Of a stretch of 47,123 bases of DNA, positions 27,072-33,695 are shown piece after piece. Position 1 is the stretch's first letter; every line of letters starts with the position of its first letter. A program made the position numbers and the translations under genes. The stretch is from an uncultured Candidatus Nitrosopumilus sp. Lineage in GTDB: Archaea; Thermoproteota; Nitrososphaeria; Nitrososphaerales; Nitrosopumilaceae. Location of the stretch: assembly GCA_905479565.1 (NCBI GenBank), contig CAJQMY010000015.1, forward strand, positions 1 through 47,123, in the 5' to 3' direction. A model generated the notes under the pieces. That model searched no databases. It was given only the letters and a program-made list of their open reading frames with translations, and was not told where the DNA came from.

Positions 27072-27436
27072 ATATCAATCACAAAAATATTACTTTATGT
27101 ATATTGTGAATTAAGAAATAAACGCTTTAGATGATTCTAAAACAGTTCATTCGCACTCTTGGGTTTCTCCAGTTTACGCCCGCCTGTTGTAACTAGAAAT
27201 GTTGTCTGATAACCTATTCATCTGACACTAGCCATGAAAGGCCAATTACTTCTTCCCAATCTTGTTGATTATTGTCATTTTTCATACTGTGTCATTGGAG
27301 AATTTTTATTTAACCCGGATGAACGATTTCTCAGTACAAAAGAGTAGCAATGCCTTATATTCAAATTCAACAATTATTGTTACCCGACCATACCTGGTGA
27401 CGATTCAATCCTAGAATTTTTGAATCTCACCTTTTT
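27072..27436. other. Intergenic region, no supported gene
   Basis: Only a weak 37-codon frame (27234-27347, starting MKGQLLLPNLVDYC) and a 31-codon frame from 27320 are present. Neither has a clear TATA at 25 nt or a family resemblance. The region contains the promoter of the membrane protein on its left side. Confidence 0.3.
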
Positions 27437-27904
27437 TTAATTCTGGGAGTTTGCAATTTTCTCGTAATAGTATTCCTGCTTTTTCAAATCCTTCTCAGAT
27501 ATGATTCGGCACTTTCGCATTGGAACCAATCGTGAAATCTGTTCATATGTCTTCATGTCTCTGACATCTGCGGCATACGCGATTTGTAATAGTGGTGATT
27601 TTTCTATAATCATTGGTTTTGCCTGTTCGTACCCTCCACTCTGCCTCATTCCTGTCCGAAATAATCCCAGATGGCTGTTATTTTTTGAAATCTGAGGATC
27701 TTGATAACAACAAATTGCAAATTCGTCATTGACTTTCTCGATGATGGTTAACCTTGTAAATTTGTCACTCCAATCTTCAACCTCTTTGGCAATGTTTAGG
27801 GCCTCATTTTTGTCCTCAAAAACTGTGGATATTACCAATCTGTCTTTCTCATATGCCCAAGAAATTCCATAAAAGTTGTTCTTCCAGGTGATATTTAATG
27901 ACAT
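27437..27904 (-). CDS. Hypothetical 155-residue protein
   Basis: A soluble alpha-beta protein: MSLNITWKNNFYGISWAYEK, an EDKNEALNIAKEVEDW helix, FAICCYQDPQISKNN, and a C-terminal Arg/Lys-rich helix with MRKCRIISEKDLKKQEYYYE. No motif identifies a function. Confidence 0.7.
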   Translation of the reverse strand: MSLNITWKNNFYGISWAYEKDRLVISTVFEDKNEALNIAKEVEDWSDKFTRLTIIEKVNDEFAICCYQDPQISKNNSHLGLFRTGMRQSGGYEQAKPMIIEKSPLLQIAYAADVRDMKTYEQISRLVPMRKCRIISEKDLKKQEYYYEKIANSQN

Positions 27905-27990
27905 GCTCTCATCTAATGTTCAATCAAATTAATGCTTTCTAATGCAGGGCTGTATTCTACATCATGATCTATACCATGACTTATTTCTAA

Positions 27991-28170
27991 CTAACATCTC
28001 CAGTCATCTTTTCTAAAATAATATCTTGTTGGCATTGGGAAAGGCATAATTCCAGTTCCCATCATACTGTCTTCCATAAAGTTCAAGATGTAGCCAGTCT
28101 CCCGTGTTTTGCATAATCTTACTTGCCAATCTTTGTATTGGGATAAAGAGAAGGTCTGATTCATCCTCAT
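27991..28170 (-). CDS. 59-residue protein downstream of the Cys-rich gene
   Basis: The frame starts MRMNQTFSLSQYKDWQVRLC and ends MPFPMPTRYYFRKDDWRC. It begins 6 nt after the stop of the Cys-rich miniprotein upstream, so the two can be cotranscribed. A second frame in the same bases (TTG/ATG about 28100, with LHLELYGRQYDGNWNYAF) also looks coding and stops at about 28010. Which is real, or whether a frameshift joins one to the upstream gene, cannot be decided by eye. Confidence 0.45.
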   Translation of the reverse strand: MRMNQTFSLSQYKDWQVRLCKTRETGYILNFMEDSMMGTGIMPFPMPTRYYFRKDDWRC

Positions 28171-28178
28171 CAGACCTT
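28151..28178. terminator. Hairpin at the end of the Cys-rich miniprotein gene
   Basis: AAGGTCTGA (28151-28159) pairs perfectly with TCAGACCTT (28170-28178) around a 10 nt loop. It overlaps the stop codon of the 28177-28314 gene and the start of the next frame. It could be a weak terminator or an RNA structure that controls the downstream start. Confidence 0.45.
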
Positions 28179-28314
28179 AGTTGGTGAAAGTTATTTCGTC
28201 AAGAAGGCAAGTGCATTGCTCTCTTTTTCCACAGTATGGACAGTTGCAGTTACAATGAATTAAGGCAATGCCGCATGTTCTACATTTTGTATATTCTGCA
28301 AAGTCATCGTTCAT
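28177..28314 (-). CDS. 45-residue Cys-rich zinc protein
   Basis: MNDDFAEYTKCRTCGIALIH is followed by CNCNCPYCGKREQCTC: eight cysteines in CxxC, CxCxCxxC and CxC arrays. This could bind two zinc ions or act as a small metallothionein-like protein. It is followed by the 59-residue frame on the same strand. Confidence 0.65.
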   Translation of the reverse strand: MNDDFAEYTKCRTCGIALIHCNCNCPYCGKREQCTCLLDEITFTN

Positions 28315-28509
28315 GGTATAATTTCACGTAATTAATTGATAAATTCAACGCAATGAATTCTAAAAATTAGTTTCGTTATTTTCATTTTATCAAACATGTG
28401 TTTGAAAAGTGATTGATTGATTTTTTATATCTTAAACCTGAATGATTGGTGACGCCTTCGTTTAGTGGCCTAGGCATGCTATACACGACCACTATTCCAA
28501 GACATTTGG

Positions 28510-28656
28510 TTATCTCTTTTTCAATAATGCATCTTCAGGAGTTTTGTTTTTGTTTGACTCCCAATGCCAGTTGTGATGTTTCTTCCAATGTGTTTCTAAT
28601 TCTTCTGTTGTTGGATTCTTTCCTAATGGCGTTCCGCACAATTTACACTGTATCAT
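28510..28656 (-). CDS. 48-residue C2H2-like zinc-finger protein
   Basis: MIQCKLCGTPLGKNPTTEEL followed by ETHWKKHHNWHWE: a CxxC pair and a His cluster 15-20 residues later, as in single C2H2 fingers. Its start overlaps the 3' end of the 29-residue frame by 14 bp, which favours coupled translation. Confidence 0.6.
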   Translation of the reverse strand: MIQCKLCGTPLGKNPTTEELETHWKKHHNWHWESNKNKTPEDALLKKR

Positions 28657-28732
28657 TTTTTTCCTCTATTGGTTTTTTCTTTTTTGATTTTATTACTGGA
28701 TGACATTGTACTGGTAAATTCTCTTCATCCAT
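28643..28732 (-). CDS. 29-residue basic mini-ORF upstream of the zinc finger
   Basis: MDEENLPVQCHPVIKSKKKK then PIEEKNDTV. It overlaps the C2H2-like gene by 14 bp and starts 24 bp below the 116-residue gene's stop, as in a compact operon. It is small and of low complexity, so it may be a leader peptide. Confidence 0.4.
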   Translation of the reverse strand: MDEENLPVQCHPVIKSKKKKPIEEKNDTV

Positions 28733-28755
28733 GATTCTGTGCAATTAATTGAGAA

Positions 28756-29106
28756 TTAAGAGTTTTCTTTTTTTGGCCTAGGTTTACTTTTGGATTTGCT
28801 ATTGCGATATCTCTCTCTTTTTCTTTTTTGTTCCAAATCCAATATTACATACGTTTTACCCATTTCGCATAATTTCATCTCGCCGGTATAATCATCATGA
28901 GTTGATTCAAAGGAGCCATTGGATAATAATTCACCGACAATACCCCATGCCTCATCTTCAGATACTCCAAACTTGTATGATACGGTTGAGACTTTGGTGA
29001 AATATCCGCTCTGAGAATTTCTCCTTACAAAACTCTCTACCTTTTGCTCTGTTGTCAGAACTGGCTCTTTCTTTCTAAAATTCCTATGATGTTTTCTCTC
29101 TGACAT
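28756..29106 (-). CDS. Hypothetical basic protein, possibly winged helix
   Basis: 116 residues: a basic N-terminus (MSERKHHRNFRKKEPVLTTE), a central domain that could be a winged helix (FTKVSTVSYKFGVSEDEAWG, then IVGELLSNGSFE), and a very basic C-terminal tail (KRKRERYRNSKSKSKPRPKK) suited to nucleic-acid binding. It lies 31 bp below the 221-residue gene, probably in one operon. Confidence 0.65.
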   Translation of the reverse strand: MSERKHHRNFRKKEPVLTTEQKVESFVRRNSQSGYFTKVSTVSYKFGVSEDEAWGIVGELLSNGSFESTHDDYTGEMKLCEMGKTYVILDLEQKRKRERYRNSKSKSKPRPKKENS

Positions 29107-29137
29107 TGTCTATCTATACTCTCCTCTTATATTTAGA

Positions 29138-29803
29138 TCAATTCTTTGAATGCAGCGTATCTGGATCATTGTTACCTGGCAAATATTTATCTCCTAATTT
29201 GTTTTGCATTCGCTCATCAAATTCTTCTTGTAATCGCGTAAGGTACAGTTCAGCTTCTGTCTCATCATCTGGAATTCCAGTATCTGTGTCAAAATTAAAT
29301 CCGGTTGCTAAATGATAAAATTTTTCAAAAAACTCTTTACAGTCAATAACATCTGCCTTTTCATCTATTGCCACGACTAAGGCATCGTTTTCAATTCTAA
29401 AATTGAGGCAAATCTCTTCTTCTATCATGATATCTGCCATGACTGACATGAGATAAGCCACATATTTTGGGTCTAATTTTCCTTGGCCTTTGCTTGAAAT
29501 CCATAGTTCGTATCCGTCTAGGAAATTATCAAATGTTCTAACTACGACATCTCGAATAAACTCATCAGTATTTGCCATCTTTGAATTCCATGACTTAAAA
29601 TTATTTCGCTCTGCATAGACTGTATCAAAAGTTAATTCTTCGTTTAGCTGCTCAAATTCCCAAATTTGTTTGTTAGTCCACATTGGAGAATTGTCTTGAA
29701 TTAATTTTCTAGTAGTTTGATCCAATGAAGTTCGGATTCTTTTCTTCTGTTTAATCCTATCTTGTTCTAATTTATTCCCGATTTGAGAAATTCTATAGTG
29801 CAT
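29138..29803 (-). CDS. Hypothetical 221-residue helical protein
   Basis: Mostly helical and acidic, with NKLEQDRIKQKKRIRTSLDQ near the start, FDNFLDGYELWISSKGQGKL in the middle, and a C-terminal DETEAELYLTRLQEEFDERM. The start overlaps the tandem-repeat Cys gene by 37 bp; a later start is possible. No family is recognised. Confidence 0.65.
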   Translation of the reverse strand: MHYRISQIGNKLEQDRIKQKKRIRTSLDQTTRKLIQDNSPMWTNKQIWEFEQLNEELTFDTVYAERNNFKSWNSKMANTDEFIRDVVVRTFDNFLDGYELWISSKGQGKLDPKYVAYLMSVMADIMIEEEICLNFRIENDALVVAIDEKADVIDCKEFFEKFYHLATGFNFDTDTGIPDDETEAELYLTRLQEEFDERMQNKLGDKYLPGNNDPDTLHSKN

Positions 29804-29970
29804 TCTGCTAGTTCTTTGCTTGAGTGTTTTTTGATGTCGTGCTTACAGTTAGGGCATGTACCTGACGTCTCTTCAGAAAACCCGTCACCTACCTGCTTCA
29901 TACAACACTCCATTAGTTCCTCAGTAGAGTGTGATTCCATTGCAAGCTTGCATGTGGGGCATTCAGTCAA
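29767..29970 (-). CDS. Tandem Cys/His repeat miniprotein
   Basis: The 67 residues contain two copies of the same unit: CPTCKLAMESHSTEELMECC (4-23) and CPNCKHDIKKHSSKELAECT (39-58). Each has CxxC, an HS-S/T-xEL helix and a terminal Cys. This is a clear internal duplication forming two CCHC-like zinc modules. It heads the minus-strand cluster 29970-28510 and is divergent from the 84-residue Cys protein at 30031. Confidence 0.7.
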   Translation of the reverse strand: MTECPTCKLAMESHSTEELMECCMKQVGDGFSEETSGTCPNCKHDIKKHSSKELAECTIEFLKSGIN

Positions 29971-30030
29971 ATCAAATTTATCAAAACCTTGTAGTTATTA
30001 AATTATATTTGATTTTTCAAATAGTCCAGT

Positions 30031-30285
30031 ATGTCTGTTGGTGAAAAATTTCAAAACAAGTTGCATTGTATATGTAATGAGGATATTATCTTCGAAATCA
30101 TTGATGACATTGAATGTGATTGGGGAAGTCACACTGTAATCCAATGTCCCAAGTGTGAGGATCTGTTTTCTGTTGATTGTGGATGCCCTGCATTTCAAAA
30201 TGCTTTAAAATTAATGCCATTCAATGAAAATTTATTCTCAGATGAACAAAAATCTGACTATTTGAAAAATTCACATCCCAATTAA
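30031..30285 (+). CDS. 84-residue Cys-rich protein
   Basis: MSVGEKFQNKLHCICNEDII, then VIQCPKCEDLFSVDCGCPAF: CxC, CxxC and CxC groups suggest a zinc site. An AATTATATTTG box (30001-30011) lies about 25 nt upstream. A strong hairpin follows the stop. Confidence 0.65.
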   Translation: MSVGEKFQNKLHCICNEDIIFEIIDDIECDWGSHTVIQCPKCEDLFSVDCGCPAFQNALKLMPFNENLFSDEQKSDYLKNSHPN

Positions 30286-30305
30286 AATTCTGGGCCACAG
30301 ATAAA

Positions 30306-30343
30306 ATTGGTAATCAATGTCGAGTGCTTTGGTGATTACCAAT
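30306..30343 (+). terminator. Hairpin terminator-like inverted repeat
   Basis: ATTGGTAATCA (30306-30316) pairs perfectly with TGATTACCAAT (30333-30343) around a 16 nt loop. It starts 21 nt after the stop of the 84-residue Cys gene. There is no strong T tract, so termination is not certain. Confidence 0.5.
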
Positions 30344-30602
30344 ATCCAGCTATTCTATGGCAATGATTCATCTTGAACTTTTCTTTTAAAATAAAAAAAG
30401 TACACAAAAGTTGATTCAGTTTGTCAAAAAATTCAATTGAGCCTAATTTCATTAGTTTGATGAATTTTTGGTTCAGCAATCTATCGTATAAATTACTGAA
30501 AGCGGCAATTGTTGCAATCTTACTCCTGGCAGGTTTCAGATATGCGTGACATGTTGATTTAATTTCGTTTAAAATTGGGATGCCTAAGAAATTTTTCTTC
30601 AT
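30336..30602 (-). CDS. Doubtful 88-residue basic protein
   Basis: MKKNFLGIPILNEIKSTCHA then helical Lys-rich segments (LLNQKFIKLMKLGSIEFFDK). It ends inside the hairpin at 30306-30343. Composition is plausible but there is no family resemblance. Confidence 0.35.
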   Translation of the reverse strand: MKKNFLGIPILNEIKSTCHAYLKPARSKIATIAAFSNLYDRLLNQKFIKLMKLGSIEFFDKLNQLLCTFFILKEKFKMNHCHRIAGYW

Positions 30603-30855
30603 TGAAAGTCTTCAATTACCATCTTATGTAGATACATCCAAAAAACATCAAATTATTTTCTATTTTTTTAACCATGTGTGTAATTGTAAGTTTGAATGTG
30701 TCTGTTGGTATTCAAGATTACAATTCAAATTTTGTTAAAAATAATAAAAACATGATTGTAAATATTTTACTGTATGATGTCGGACGTGTTATGGGATTGA
30801 ATCGTACTAGTGAAGAAAATGATTTAATGTGTTTCACTGAATTTACGAATTGGTT

Positions 30856-31053
30856 ATGGCTCAAAAAGATATTTTATATTGAAAGATCTAAAAAAAATTG
30901 CACGCTGAACAAAAATTATCATTCCAAGAATCAAAAATTGAGTTTTGAATTAAATTATTGGGTGAAGAAATTGCACGTGAAGAATTAGGATGTGGTAAAT
31001 ACTCTAGACAGTATGAGTTTTACAATGGAAGGACCGTTCCTATAAAAATTTGA
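30856..31053 (+). pseudogene. Decayed small gene with three in-frame stops
   Basis: From ATG 30856 one frame stays in step for 65 codons to TGA 31051-31053 and reads like a helical protein (KKLHAEQKLSFQESKIEF, then IKLLGEEIAREELGCGKYSR and QYEFYNGRTVPIKI). It is interrupted by TGA (codon 9), TAA (12) and TGA (31). Further decayed-looking pieces follow to about 31160. A longer overlapping frame, 30674-30988, has low-complexity composition and was not accepted. The 30603-30855 stretch holds nothing else. Confidence 0.45.
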
Positions 31054-31196
31054 AACCGTATGACGAGCTAATGACAAACTAAATGTCGAAGCAGAAAAAA
31101 TGACTAATTTGATTTAACAGCAAATGAATTAATTGTGCAAATCAATCATATTTCAAATCCGTTTGACTGTGATCCTGATTTTGAAGTTATAATTTG

Positions 31197-31274
31197 CTAT
31201 CCAAACAACAAAACTAACCCTACGATTAATGCCGCTACTGAAATTCCCATCCACACATAAAATTTCTTCATCAT
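31197..31274 (-). CDS. 25-residue single-TM peptide
   Basis: MMKKFYVWMGISVAALIVGL followed by VLLFG: a Lys start and one hydrophobic helix. A TATTAAT box at about 31293-31299 lies 20-25 nt upstream. Tiny one-helix membrane peptides like this occur as accessory subunits, but the partner is unknown. Confidence 0.5.
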   Translation of the reverse strand: MMKKFYVWMGISVAALIVGLVLLFG

Positions 31275-31364
31275 GAATAATCATAGAATTATCTGAGATT
31301 AATAGTTTAGAGTTGAGAAAGCAAGCAAATTTGATACCTTATCATCGACCCTTTGGGAGTTACA

Positions 31365-31433
31365 GTGGATATCAAATCCGCAATCATCTTGCTTTCAATA
31401 TTTGTAATAATTGGTATTTTGAAAAATTCATAA
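31365..31433 (+). CDS. 22-residue hydrophobic peptide (GTG start)
   Basis: VDIKSAIILLSIFVIIGILK then NS; a single hydrophobic helix. An in-frame TTG at 31353 could extend it by four residues. It mirrors the one-TM peptide on the other strand at 31197-31274. The start is not well supported. The rest of 31275-31648 is empty. Confidence 0.3.
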   Translation: MDIKSAIILLSIFVIIGILKNS

Positions 31434-31648
31434 AATTAACCATGTCTTGAATTTTGATCAAAAAGGGTTGAAAAAGTGATCCATTGCTTTATGGTGTGGA
31501 ATTCAGTCATCCGTTTGGTTGTATCATACATCTGTCTTAATTGGTCATGCCTAGAATTCGTTTTGCCATCAAGCTCTCTTCTTTTTAAAACTGATCTTAT
31601 GCCTCAAAAATAAAGAATAATTTTATTCTCATAGAAATACGACTCTGT

Positions 31649-32185
31649 ATGGGTGAAAAAACAACTTTGGAATGGACTCCTGGTTCTATGCTCACGTGGT
31701 TTGATTTTCAAGCCGAATCAAATCCTGCGGTTTTTGAAGACAGTCATAGTGTCATAAAATACAGATTCACTTGGGTTGTGAATTCAGAAAAAATTGATGA
31801 AAATATTGTTTTCTTAGTTGATGATATTGTCCTCTTTGTAGAGTTTCATCCTTTATTGTCCTGGGTACGTCAATCTGAAACAAATGATTCATTGCTAAAT
31901 CATGAACAAGGAAATTTTGATCTGGCAGAATTAGTAAAACGTGAAAATATTCAAAATCTGAAAGAACAATTTTACCAAAAATATTTTCCAACTCGAGGTG
32001 AAAACAACGAACAACGAAAACAGTTTGCAAAAGAAGATTCCGGCGAAATGATACATAAATACGTAGAAAAATTACAAACTCTTTTTGATCAAAGATCTCA
32101 GAAATATCAAAGTGATACAAACCATGGCGGGAATTTTGAGGAACAATCAAAATATGATTTAATTTTCAAACAGTTACGTGCCTAA
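31649..32185 (+). CDS. Hypothetical 178-residue protein
   Basis: A beta-rich N-terminal half (WTPGSMLTWFDFQAESNPAV, then FTWVVNSEKIDENIVFLVDD) and a charged helical C-terminal half (NIQNLKEQFYQKYFPTRGEN). It is soluble and without Cys. No family is recognised. Confidence 0.65.
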   Translation: MGEKTTLEWTPGSMLTWFDFQAESNPAVFEDSHSVIKYRFTWVVNSEKIDENIVFLVDDIVLFVEFHPLLSWVRQSETNDSLLNHEQGNFDLAELVKRENIQNLKEQFYQKYFPTRGENNEQRKQFAKEDSGEMIHKYVEKLQTLFDQRSQKYQSDTNHGGNFEEQSKYDLIFKQLRA

Positions 32186-32237
32186 TTTGTTTTGGAGTGT
32201 GTTTTAGTTGGTTAAATGTAAATAAAATACCCCTAAA

Positions 32238-32252
32238 TTACGGAAACCGTAA
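32238..32252 (+). terminator. Short hairpin downstream of the 178-residue gene
   Basis: TTACGG (32238-32243) and CCGTAA (32247-32252) pair around AAA, 53 nt after the stop. It is small, so it is a weak candidate terminator. Nothing else is seen in 32186-32373. Confidence 0.3.
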
Positions 32253-32373
32253 AGTCGCTAAAATCCAAACGAGATGGGCTATCCGAGTTTAATTTAGATC
32301 ATACTAAAAATAAATGGGAATTGCAAAAAATCTGTATCTGAAACTTTGCATCTCATACTGTATATTGGGGTGA

Positions 32374-32640
32374 TTATGTTCTATGCTCTATAATTTTATT
32401 TTCAGAGACTGCATTAATGTAATTTACCAGACTTCTGTAATATTTTAAATGAAAATTTAAATCCCTTATTTCTGTTTGTTTTAATTCTTCGAGTTCTGAA
32501 CAAAGATCTGTTTTGTTTGTTTCAATGCGGTTTAGTGTGTTCTCATTTACTTCAATCATGTGGAATAGGCTGTGCAGTACTTCGCTCTTTGTAAGAGTTT
32601 TGTCGCATGATTTTTGAAGTAATGTTTCGACCCAACTCAT
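32374..32640 (-). CDS. Hypothetical 88-residue helical protein
   Basis: MSWVETLLQKSCDKTLTKSE, then a coiled-coil-like region (LNRIETNKTDLCSELEELKQ). Two Cys are far apart. No family is recognised; composition and length look genuine. Confidence 0.6.
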   Translation of the reverse strand: MSWVETLLQKSCDKTLTKSEVLHSLFHMIEVNENTLNRIETNKTDLCSELEELKQTEIRDLNFHLKYYRSLVNYINAVSENKIIEHRT

Positions 32641-32709
32641 ATGATTTTTAAAAATAATTATTATATCACCTCCAGAATTTGAAATATTCTGACCTTTGCT
32701 CTATTTTTT

Positions 32710-32859
32710 TTAGTCCGATTTGGAAATCTCTTTTTTAGATGCCTGCTTTTTTCTTTCCATGATTTCTTTATTCCTGTCATTATCCGAATGAACTTCAACA
32801 TGGTCATACAGCTCTTCTTTTGAGTCAAACAATTGTTCACAATAGTAGCACTGATGCAT
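32710..32859 (-). CDS. 49-residue C2H2 zinc-finger protein
   Basis: MHQCYYCEQLFDSKEELYDH followed by VEVHSDND: C4/C7 and H20/H24 fit the classical C2H2 pattern (C-x2-C-x12-H-x3-H), with the conserved Phe11 and Leu17. The C-terminus is basic (MERKKQASKKEISK). A single finger plus basic tail fits a DNA- or RNA-binding role. Confidence 0.75.
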   Translation of the reverse strand: MHQCYYCEQLFDSKEELYDHVEVHSDNDRNKEIMERKKQASKKEISKSD

Positions 32860-32972
32860 AAAGCTATTACTGCTTTCCAAGTTAAATTGCTTTCTTAAAA
32901 AATACGTAATTCGTTCTTAATTATTTGTCAAAAAATGATGGTTAAAAATAATGTTATGATAATCTGAGTAGA

Positions 32973-33215
32973 TTATCTCCCATTTTGTTCTCTAACTTTT
33001 TGTGCTATGTCGCCGAAAGGATCCTCGTGCCATTGTTCCTTATTTAAATCGGCTCCAAATGTTCCAGTTTTTTGCAGTATTCCTTGTTTTGCGGCTTGAG
33101 ATAAGACTAGATCATCTGATATGTTGGCTTGTTGGGTTGCAGTGCCATAAGCAATAGCACCGCCGATTGCCATTACGCCTACAGCAATTCCAATGTAAAT
33201 CATTGCGTTTGACAT
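32973..33215 (-). CDS. Small membrane-anchored protein
   Basis: One N-terminal TM segment (MIYIGIAVGVMAIGGAIAYG) and a soluble tail (LVLSQAAKQGILQKTGTFGA, then WHEDPFGDIAQKV). TTAATAGAATAAAG (about 33230-33243) lies 20-25 nt upstream as a TATA-like box. It is a predicted signal-anchor protein of unknown function. Confidence 0.65.
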   Translation of the reverse strand: MSNAMIYIGIAVGVMAIGGAIAYGTATQQANISDDLVLSQAAKQGILQKTGTFGADLNKEQWHEDPFGDIAQKVREQNGR

Positions 33216-33278
33216 GAAGTAAAATGATGCTTTATTCTATTAATCATGTAAGACTTCAGTGCAATGCAGTGAGATTAT

Positions 33279-33596
33279 CTAAGGTGTTTCTATCTTGATT
33301 TCTGCATTACAAACAGGCATGTTGCCTGTCTGATTTTTAAAATCTTCGATTAACTGCGATTGGATCTCTTTTGGATTTTCTACAAATATTCTTTGATAAA
33401 ATGATGTTTTTTGCTTACATTCGTCTCCTTCAAATTCTGTATCGACATATTTTGCAAATTTTGCCTCTAGACTGTCTGTTTCTCCAATGAATATTGGATC
33501 TCGCTTTCTGTTATACAATACATACACTCCGGAATTTGGTTTTACATATTGTGAACTATTCGTCCACACTCTCATTTTATCATCTAATAATTCCAT
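33279..33596 (-). CDS. GIY-YIG-like protein
   Basis: The 105 residues include GVYVLYNRKRDPIFIGETDS, where GVY and FIG replace the GIY and YIG of the nuclease family. The helix after the second motif (LEAKFAKYVD) has Lys where the catalytic Arg is usual. It may be a degenerate or specialised member; nuclease activity is doubtful. It stands alone. Confidence 0.55.
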   Translation of the reverse strand: MELLDDKMRVWTNSSQYVKPNSGVYVLYNRKRDPIFIGETDSLEAKFAKYVDTEFEGDECKQKTSFYQRIFVENPKEIQSQLIEDFKNQTGNMPVCNAEIKIETP

Positions 33597-33695
33597 GATC
33601 TAACACAGTGATAGTATCTATTAAACTAGATTGGAACATTTATGATACTCCAATAACCCTTATGCTTTTAATACTGAGCAAAAAAAGATGTAATC

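Noticed and set aside
28446-28703. 85-codon plus-strand frame
   Set aside because: It is antisense to two overlapping small genes, one a convincing C2H2-like finger, and its composition is Phe/Leu/Ser-rich as in shadow frames.
30674-30988. 104-codon plus-strand frame
   Set aside because: Asn/Lys-rich low-complexity composition; the overlapping frame from 30856 looks more like a former gene.
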